From positions 682,001-746,000 of the forward strand of contig JASGHO010000001.1 of NCBI GenBank assembly GCA_047602305.1: DNA of 64,000 nt, given 5' to 3'. This document shows positions 58,667 to 64,000 of this stretch, piece by piece. Positions within the stretch are counted from its first letter, which is position 1. Each line of letters begins with the position of its first letter. The DNA comes from Ancrocorticia sp047602305. GTDB taxonomy: Bacteria; Actinomycetota; Actinomycetes; Actinomycetales; Actinomycetaceae. The notes beneath the pieces were generated by a model that made no database searches, was not told the origin of the DNA, and was given only the letters and a program-made list of their open reading frames with translations. The position numbers and the translations under genes were made by a program.

Positions 58667-58682
58667 TTTCGGTGCACCGAAA
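58667..58682. promoter_or_regulatory. perfect palindrome upstream of the ZIP transporter
   Basis: TTTCGGTGCACCGAAA is a perfect 16-bp palindrome 60-75 bp before the transporter ATG, overlapping where its promoter should be. Its shape (TTT-GG----CC-AAA) is like operators of DtxR/MntR-family metalloregulators. Regulator identity is inferred. Confidence 0.55.
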
Positions 58683-58792
58683 CTTTTTCTATGGCTAATC
58701 GAACAACAGGTGAGATGACGACGGCGCCCTCCCCTCGAAAGCGGGACAGGACGCCGTCGTCGACAATCAATAAAGGCGATTGCGAACCAGAT

Positions 58793-59548
58793 TCAGCCCA
58801 TCAGAGCAAAGTCAAAACCCTGCGCCTGCGCCACACGCATCATGTGCGTTCGATTGGCCGGCTCGACAGCAAGCCGCGCAACCACCTGCTGGGTGAAGGA
58901 ATCGTTGCGGCGGCCCTCGTCACGCAGGTCGTAATAGGTCTGCATCACCTCGTCATACTCGGCGAGCGCCTCCAGCCACGACTCCGGCTCCTGGTAAGCG
59001 TTCTCCATGACGCGCAGCGACATCTCCATACGCGGCTTGAGCTGCGGCTCCTGATTCGGATACCCAAACGAGAGCCCAAGCACCGGGAACGTCAACTTCG
59101 GCAGCTTGAGTAGTTCGACAACCCGCGCCGGATTATTGTGAATGTTGCCGAAGTAATTCGTCCCCAGTCCGAGAGATTCCGCGGCGACGACGACGTTCTG
59201 AGCCATCAGTATCGCATCAGTAACGCCCTCGAAGAAGGCATTCATCGACCGCGAATTGGGGGCGTCAGAACCCAACTCATCAAGGACACCTTGAGCTCGG
59301 TGGACATCCACGATGAAAATGAGAAGTTCGGGAGCCTCAGCCATGTATCCCTGGGTCGCGATCACGGCAAGCTCATCCTTGAGCGCTTGATTGGTGACGC
59401 GAATGATGGAGGCGTTCTGGAGGTTGCGCGACGTCGCCGTCGACCGTGCCACCTCCATCAACTGGTTGAACGTCTCGGCCGAAACCGGCTCGGACGTGAA
59501 CTTGCGGATAGTGCGGTGTGCTAGCTGTGTGGCGATCGTGGCATTCAT
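58793..59548 (-). CDS. NfsA-type FMN nitroreductase
   Basis: A 251-aa protein (start at MNATIATQ, 59548; an ATG three codons earlier is possible). AHRTIRKFTSEPVSAETFNQLMEVARSTATSRNLQNASIIRV is the FMN-binding N-terminus with the Arg-x-x-Arg. VAAESLGLGTNYFGNI and PVLGLSFGYPNQEPQLKPRMEMSLRVMENAY match NADPH-dependent flavin/nitro reductases. It reduces quinones, nitro compounds or flavins. Convergent with nothing; divergent from the iron operon. Confidence 0.9.
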   Translation of the reverse strand: MNATIATQLAHRTIRKFTSEPVSAETFNQLMEVARSTATSRNLQNASIIRVTNQALKDELAVIATQGYMAEAPELLIFIVDVHRAQGVLDELGSDAPNSRSMNAFFEGVTDAILMAQNVVVAAESLGLGTNYFGNIHNNPARVVELLKLPKLTFPVLGLSFGYPNQEPQLKPRMEMSLRVMENAYQEPESWLEALAEYDEVMQTYYDLRDEGRRNDSFTQQVVARLAVEPANRTHMMRVAQAQGFDFALMG

Positions 59549-59691
59549 TGACTCCATTACTCAATTTTCCCACCGAGCCTCGCGCAAACTCTGAACGAAC
59601 GTCCCAGTCGCTATCGGTACGGACCGGCGAACACGGCCGTGGCCAGGACGTTTTCTCTCTCACAGTGGGACTCGAGACCCTTATGGGAACG

Positions 59692-59710
59692 TTAGGGAAT
59701 GCTAACCTGA
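59692..59710. promoter_or_regulatory. IdeR/DtxR iron box of the siderophore operon
   Basis: TTAGGGAATGCTAACCTGA matches the 19-bp DtxR/IdeR consensus TTAGGTTAGGCTAACCTAA at 15 positions, with a near-perfect right half. It lies 67-85 bp upstream of the binding-protein start. Fe2+-bound repressor would shut the operon when iron is sufficient. Confidence 0.75.
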
Positions 59711-59776
59711 TTTTACATCATGGCCGTCGTGTAGATATCGGCGGTCATTTCCACGCGTACATGAAGGAGTCGCTTC

Positions 59777-60814
59777 ATGCGATCACTCTCCACACGAATC
59801 ATCGCCGTGGCGGCAGTCGGCCTCACCAGCCTGACCCTCACCGCCTGCGGAAACTCTTCGGACGGCAGTGACGCCGCCGAGACAAAGGCCCCGGCCGCAA
59901 CCTCCGCGGCGACGGAAGCTACGGAAACCCCGGACCAGGGCGAATGGCCTCGCACCATCACCCATGAGAAGGGGGAAACCGTGCTCGAGGCGAAGCCCGA
60001 GCGCATCGTCTCCACCTCGATCAGTGTCACCGGCACACTTCTCGCCATCGACGCCCCGGTGGTGGCCTCCGCCGCCACCTCACCCGGCCCCATTACCGAT
60101 GATAAGGGCTTCTTCTCGCAGTGGGCAGACGTAGCCGACGAGCGCGGCGTCGAGGTTCTCTACGACAACCTCGAGTTCGACATGGAGGCACTCATTGCCG
60201 CCGATCCCGACCTCGTCATCATCTCCACCTCCGGTGCGGACTCCGTTGCCGACCAGTACGAGCAGATCGCGGCGGAGTTCCCCACCGTCGCCGTCGACTA
60301 CTCCAAGCAGACCTGGCAGGACCTGGCAGTGCAGTTGGGTGACGCCACCGGCAACGAAGAGGGCGCCACACAGGCCATCGAAGACTTCGACGGTTACGCC
60401 GCCGATGCCGCGAAGAAGATCACCGCTCCTTCGGGCGGCACCTCTATCGTCTCCTTCAACGGTCCCGGCGCCGATCAGGGCATCGGCAAGACCACCGGCC
60501 CCCACGCGCAACTGCTGGAGGCACTCGGCCTCGAAGTTGTCGCCGCACCCGAGGATCTCGACACCTCGAAGCAGCCCCGCCAGGACTTCGCCTTCGTCAC
60601 CTACGAGAACCTCAGCCAGGCTGTGGGCGGCGAGTCCGTCTTCCTGCTGACCGGCACCGACGAGACCGTCGCCGCGTTCAGCGCCGACCCGGTTCTCGCC
60701 AACCTGCCCGCCGTCGAGAAGAAGCAGGTCTACCCGCTGGGTATCACCTCCTTCCGCATCGATTACTACTCCGGGAAGCTGCTCATCGACGCCGTCGTTG
60801 ACTCGCTTTCCTGA
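59777..60814 (+). CDS. iron-siderophore ABC transporter binding lipoprotein
   Basis: A 345-aa lipoprotein behind GAAGGAG: signal peptide with lipobox LTLTAC (Cys 24), an Ala/Thr/Glu-rich linker (~28-52), then a TroA/FepB-type fold (PERIVSTSISVTGTLLAID, LVIISTSGADSVADQYEQIAAEFPTVAVDY, KKQVYPLGITSFRIDYYSGKLL). It captures ferric siderophore at the membrane surface. First gene of the operon, directly after the iron box. Confidence 0.92.
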   Translation: MRSLSTRIIAVAAVGLTSLTLTACGNSSDGSDAAETKAPAATSAATEATETPDQGEWPRTITHEKGETVLEAKPERIVSTSISVTGTLLAIDAPVVASAATSPGPITDDKGFFSQWADVADERGVEVLYDNLEFDMEALIAADPDLVIISTSGADSVADQYEQIAAEFPTVAVDYSKQTWQDLAVQLGDATGNEEGATQAIEDFDGYAADAAKKITAPSGGTSIVSFNGPGADQGIGKTTGPHAQLLEALGLEVVAAPEDLDTSKQPRQDFAFVTYENLSQAVGGESVFLLTGTDETVAAFSADPVLANLPAVEKKQVYPLGITSFRIDYYSGKLLIDAVVDSLS

Positions 60815-60823
60815 CACACTCAT

Positions 60824-60861
60824 GTGGAGGCGGGGCGTGTTTGCACGCTTCCCGCCTCCAC
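60824..60861 (+). terminator. in-operon hairpin after the binding-protein gene
   Basis: Arms GTGGAGGCGGG (60824-60834) and CCCGCCTCCAC (60851-60861) with a smaller inner stem (GCGTG/CACGC). It starts 10 bp after the stop and ends 17 bp before the permease ATG. It probably stabilises or attenuates, giving more binding protein than permease. Confidence 0.65.
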
Positions 60862-60878
60862 GTGTTCTTCCACCACTC

Positions 60879-61964
60879 ATGCTTCTTTCATCATCTCGGC
60901 GCCACGCTTCGGCGCCCACTGAACAGGACTCCACCCCAACGCGTATTCCAGCTGTACCGCGGCTGCGTGAACGCCGCGGGGTTGTTCTCGTTCTCCTCAC
61001 GCTTCTCGTTCTTCCATTGATGGTCGCGAGCCTTGTCATTGGGTCGCGTGTCATTCCAGTTGCCGACACCTTCGCGGCACTCCACAGCTTCAATCCAAGC
61101 GATGACGCTCACCTCGTCATCCGGGAACTGCGCCTTCCCCGTACGTTCCTGGCTCTTCTCGCGGGGGCGGCGCTCGGCCTCGCGGGTGCGCTGATGCAGT
61201 CGATGACCCGCAACACACTCGCCGAACCCGGGACTCTTGGCGTCAACGCGGGCGCGGCGGCGGGCGTCGTCGTCGGTCTATCTGTCACCGGGTCGGCATC
61301 GATCACCGTCTACGTGTGGTTTGCCTTCGTGGGCGCGGGTATCGCCTCACTTGTGGTGCACCGGCTCGGGCGCGCGGGCGAATCAGGGGTGAATCCGGTG
61401 CGTCTCGTCCTCGCCGGTGCCGGGCTCTCCATCATGCTCTCGTCGCTGACCACCATGGTCATTCTCTCCAGCGCGCAGACCGTCTTCGACTCGTTCCGCA
61501 ACTGGGCCTCTGGCTCCCTGCAGGGCCGCGGCTGGGATGTGCTCCCGGTGACTCTGGTGAGCCTTCTCGTGGGATTTGCGTTGGCGATGGCGGTTTCGCA
61601 GTCGCTCAACTCGCTCTCGCTGGGCTCCGATCTGGCTCGCGGCCTCGGCGTCAACGTGCGCCGTACCTGGACCCTCACCAACCTGGCCATCCTTATTCTT
61701 GCCGGTGCGGCGACGGCGGCCGTCGGTCCCGTTTCCTTCATCGGACTGGCCGCGCCCCACATCGCGCGTTCCCTCGTGGGGCCCGATCATCGCTGGCTCC
61801 TCCCCTATTCCGCCGTCATTGCGGCACTCACCTTGCTGCTCGCAGACGTGGCCGGGCGCGCCGTCATTCACCCGGCCGAGGTGGGAGCTGGCGTCATGAG
61901 TGCCATCATTGGCGCTCCCTTCTTTATCTATCTCATTCGCCGCGGACGAGTGGAGGGGCTATGA
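60879..61964 (+). CDS. FecCD-family siderophore permease 1
   Basis: A 361-aa membrane protein with about ten hydrophobic segments; start ATG 60879 with a ~40-residue polar N-terminus. Family landmarks: IRELRLPRTFLALLAGAALGLAGALMQSMTRNTLAEPGTLGVNAGAAAGV and SFIGLAAPHIARSLVGPDHR with the coupling helix EAA-like region. It forms a heterodimer with the next gene. No clear ribosome binding site before the start, which is next to the hairpin. Confidence 0.92.
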   Translation: MLLSSSRRHASAPTEQDSTPTRIPAVPRLRERRGVVLVLLTLLVLPLMVASLVIGSRVIPVADTFAALHSFNPSDDAHLVIRELRLPRTFLALLAGAALGLAGALMQSMTRNTLAEPGTLGVNAGAAAGVVVGLSVTGSASITVYVWFAFVGAGIASLVVHRLGRAGESGVNPVRLVLAGAGLSIMLSSLTTMVILSSAQTVFDSFRNWASGSLQGRGWDVLPVTLVSLLVGFALAMAVSQSLNSLSLGSDLARGLGVNVRRTWTLTNLAILILAGAATAAVGPVSFIGLAAPHIARSLVGPDHRWLLPYSAVIAALTLLLADVAGRAVIHPAEVGAGVMSAIIGAPFFIYLIRRGRVEGL

Positions 61965-63085
61965 ATCCGATTCGTGGAGGCGCTGTGAGTAAGCGCGCGA
62001 CGAGAGGTGTTGGCGGTGGCGCGCCAGGCGGCCAGGGCGTGCCCGGCGGCGCCAAAGAAGCAACAATCATCCGCTGGGCGCTCGGAACGCTCCGCCTGCG
62101 CGTGGAGCGGCGCACGGTCCTGGTGGGCACTCTCCTGCTGGCCCTGCTCCTTGTGCTCGGAGCGGTCTCGCTCGCCTCCGGAAAGATTTCGCTTGGCCCC
62201 TCCGAGTTGTGGGCAGCACTCTGGGGCAGTGGCGAGGCGCAGGCCGTCAAAATCGTCGGGACCATCCGCTTGCCTCGGCTCATCACCGCGCTCTGCGTGG
62301 GCATGGCGCTGGGAGCCTCCGGCTGTATCTTCCAGTCGATCTCTCGCAACACCCTCGGCTCCCCCGACGTCATTGGTTTCACCACCGGAGCCGCCACCGG
62401 CGCGGTCATTCAAATTGTCGTGTTCGACGCCGGAGCGGCAGCCACCTCTCTCGCCGCGGTTGTTGCGGGTCTGGTCACTGCCGCCGTTGTGTACGCGCTC
62501 GCTCGCACCAACGGAGCCGCCGCGGGCTATCGCCTGGTTCTCGTGGGCATCGGAGTGTCCGCCTTCGTCGGCGCCATCAACACGTTGATGTTGGTGCGCG
62601 GCGATCTCGACCTCGCCACCAAGGCACGCATCTGGCTCTCCGGGTCCCTCAACGCCCGCACCTGGGAGGACGCAATACCGGTGGCGGTGGCCGTCGTGCT
62701 ACTGGTGCCGATTCTGGCCGCGTGTTCCCGCTGGCTCGACGTGCTGGAAATGGGCGACGACCTCGCCACCCAACTCGGCGTCCATCCCGAACACATCCGG
62801 CAGATCGCCATGTTTGCTTCCGTGGTGTTGACTGCGGCGGCAGTTGCGGCAGCGGGGCCCATCGCGTTCATTGCGCTCTCGGCACCGCAGATTGCCCGGC
62901 GGCTGACGCAGGCACCCCGTGTCCAGGTGGTGACGTCAGCGCTGGTGGGAGCGGCGCTGCTGCTCGCCGCCGATCTCATCTCCATCCATCTGCCGGTGAA
63001 AATCGCGATGCCGGTGGGCCTGACAACCGGCCTGCTCGGTGGCATCTACCTTCTCTGGCTCCTCACGCGCACCCGCGCGGTGTAA
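61961..63085 (+). CDS. FecCD-family siderophore permease 2
   Basis: A 374-aa membrane protein. Start ATG 61961 overlaps the previous stop by ATGA; a GTG at 61985 is also possible. A Gly-rich N-terminal ~30 residues precedes the first membrane segment. Landmarks: IRLPRLITALCVGMALGASGCIFQSISRNTLGSPDVIGFTTGAATGAV and AFIALSAPQIARRLTQ. About ten membrane helices. Partner of permease 1. Confidence 0.92.
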   Translation: MNPIRGGAVSKRATRGVGGGAPGGQGVPGGAKEATIIRWALGTLRLRVERRTVLVGTLLLALLLVLGAVSLASGKISLGPSELWAALWGSGEAQAVKIVGTIRLPRLITALCVGMALGASGCIFQSISRNTLGSPDVIGFTTGAATGAVIQIVVFDAGAAATSLAAVVAGLVTAAVVYALARTNGAAAGYRLVLVGIGVSAFVGAINTLMLVRGDLDLATKARIWLSGSLNARTWEDAIPVAVAVVLLVPILAACSRWLDVLEMGDDLATQLGVHPEHIRQIAMFASVVLTAAAVAAAGPIAFIALSAPQIARRLTQAPRVQVVTSALVGAALLLAADLISIHLPVKIAMPVGLTTGLLGGIYLLWLLTRTRAV

Positions 63086-63098
63086 CGAAAGTCCAATC

Positions 63099-63911
63099 AT
63101 GAGTAATGCTTCGCACCCGTTGGAGGCCCGGGATCTCACGCTGGGTTACGGTGGCGCGCCCATCAGTGAGCATCTCGACGTTGCCGTGCCCGACGGCTCC
63201 TTCACCATCATCATCGGCCCCAATGCCTGCGGCAAGTCAACGCTGCTGCGCGCACTGTCGCGGCTGCTCGATCCGCAGGCCGGCAGCGTCATCCTTGACG
63301 GCCGCGACATCCAGGAATACTCCTCAAAGAAAGTGGCGCGGCGCCTCGGGCTACTTCCGCAGTCGTCCACATCGCCCGCCGGAATCACGGTGCGCGATCT
63401 TGTGGCGCGCGGACGTTTCCCGCATCAGTCGCTACTGCGCCAGTGGTCTGCGGCCGACGACGACGCCGTCGCCTCTGCTCTCGAAGCCACCGGTGTGTCC
63501 GAGCTGGCGCACCGAAAAGTTGATGAACTCTCGGGCGGCCAACGCCAGCGCGTGTGGATCTCGCTGGTTCTCGCGCAGCAGACGCCTCTGCTGCTACTTG
63601 ACGAGCCGACGACGTTCCTCGACATCACCCACCAGCTCGAGGTGCTGGGGCTGTGCCGCGCCCTCAATCAGGATGGATACACGCTGGTGGCGGTACTGCA
63701 CGATCTCAACATGGCGTTCCGCTACGCCACCCACCTCATCGTGATGAAGGAGGGCGCGGTGGTTGCGCAGGGAAGTCCGCGAGAGATCGTGACCGCGGAG
63801 TTGATCGAAGAGGTGTACGGGATTTCCTGCCTCTGCCTACCCGATCCGGTGACCGGGGGACCCATGATTGTCACAACTGAAGTTTCTGCTACCCAGGAGG
63901 TCGCGCGATGA
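63099..63911 (+). CDS. siderophore ABC transporter ATPase (FepC-like)
   Basis: A 270-aa ATPase: Walker A IIGPNACGKSTLLRALSRLL, Q-loop LLPQSSTSPAGITVRDLVARGRFPHQ, signature DELSGGQRQRVWISLVLAQ, Walker B LLLLDEPTTFLDITHQLE, H-loop VLHDLNMAFRYATHLIVMK. The GRFPHQ-like stretch is typical of the ferric-siderophore subgroup. Powers the two permeases. Confidence 0.95.
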   Translation: MSNASHPLEARDLTLGYGGAPISEHLDVAVPDGSFTIIIGPNACGKSTLLRALSRLLDPQAGSVILDGRDIQEYSSKKVARRLGLLPQSSTSPAGITVRDLVARGRFPHQSLLRQWSAADDDAVASALEATGVSELAHRKVDELSGGQRQRVWISLVLAQQTPLLLLDEPTTFLDITHQLEVLGLCRALNQDGYTLVAVLHDLNMAFRYATHLIVMKEGAVVAQGSPREIVTAELIEEVYGISCLCLPDPVTGGPMIVTTEVSATQEVAR

Positions 63912-64000
63912 GTATGCCGGAACCAAGTGTCTGGACCGACCGTTTCGGACGCACCCACGTGGAGAAATCAGCGAACGTCCCCGATCACGACGGCGACATC
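63908..64000 (+). CDS. unidentified gene, N-terminal 31 residues only
   Basis: ATG 63908 overlaps the ATPase stop by ATGA and the frame is open to the window end: MSMPEPSVWTDRFGRTHVE then KSANVPDHDGDI. It is clearly part of the iron operon. The fragment is too short to identify; a siderophore-interacting reductase or hydrolase would be usual there. Confidence 0.7.
   Translation, partial: MSMPEPSVWTDRFGRTHVEKSANVPDHDGDI

Overview
The window is a chromosomal segment of a mid-to-high-GC Gram-positive actinobacterium. Support for this comes from the suf operon order (sufR-sufB-sufD-Rieske-sufC-sufS-sufU-sufT), the tlyA-nadK-recN-steA-mctB-murJ-pyrG-NUDIX block that is syntenic with mycobacteria, an IdeR/DtxR-type iron box, an LPXTG-anchored amylopullulanase and probable leaderless promoters. 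A member of the Actinomycetaceae (Trueperella/Arcanobacterium/Actinomyces-like) is my best guess. The 16S gene is complete here and would settle it.

Region 1 (1-17.6 kb) is accessory and partly decayed. It holds two HAD-hydrolase pieces, a GlxA-type AraC regulator with a damaged 5' end, a vapBC-like and a parDE-like toxin-antitoxin pair, a truncated alcohol dehydrogenase, a GNAT gene split by an in-frame TGA, and a PadR-plus-membrane-protein pair with a clear promoter. It also holds a peptidase S51, a polytopic alpha/beta hydrolase, a LuxR-type two-component system, a helix-turn-helix protein, a 2H-phosphoesterase-like protein, a large unknown protein and an aminoglycoside-phosphotransferase-like stub. 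A 19-bp dyad sits at the same distance upstream of both the kinase and the membrane hydrolase, which suggests one signalling circuit.

Region 2 (17.6-27.2 kb) holds the complete suf Fe-S assembly operon on the minus strand. It starts with a SufR regulator whose promoter has a CAAC-N6-GTTG box. A 16-bp tandem repeat, a NUDIX hydrolase and pyrG follow.

Region 3 (27.3-40.6 kb) starts with a secreted leucine-rich-repeat protein carrying cell-wall/choline-binding-type repeats. Next to it is a long minus-strand housekeeping operon read from 40.6 kb down to 28.9 kb: an extraordinary Arg/Gly/Asp-repeat protein with an acidic tail, a HAD-IIA phosphatase, a 48-aa protein, TlyA, NAD kinase, RecN, SteA, MctB, a WecA/MraY-like transferase and MurJ.

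Region 4 (40.9-46.2 kb) is a single 1770-aa cell-wall-anchored enzyme with an alpha-amylase half and a pullulanase half. Region 5 (46.6-53.2 kb) is one rRNA operon (16S-23S-5S, minus strand, no spacer tRNA seen) with a long structured leader.

Region 6 (53.3-64 kb) carries tyrS, an EVE-like protein, argH, a divergent argF, a ZIP metal transporter with a perfect 16-bp palindrome in its promoter, and a nitroreductase. It ends with an iron-siderophore ABC uptake operon (binding lipoprotein, two permeases, ATPase) preceded by an IdeR/DtxR box and running off the right edge.

Start codons were moved inward from the longest reading frame where a ribosome binding site or family length supported it. 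Family names come from recognised motifs and gene order, not from database searches.
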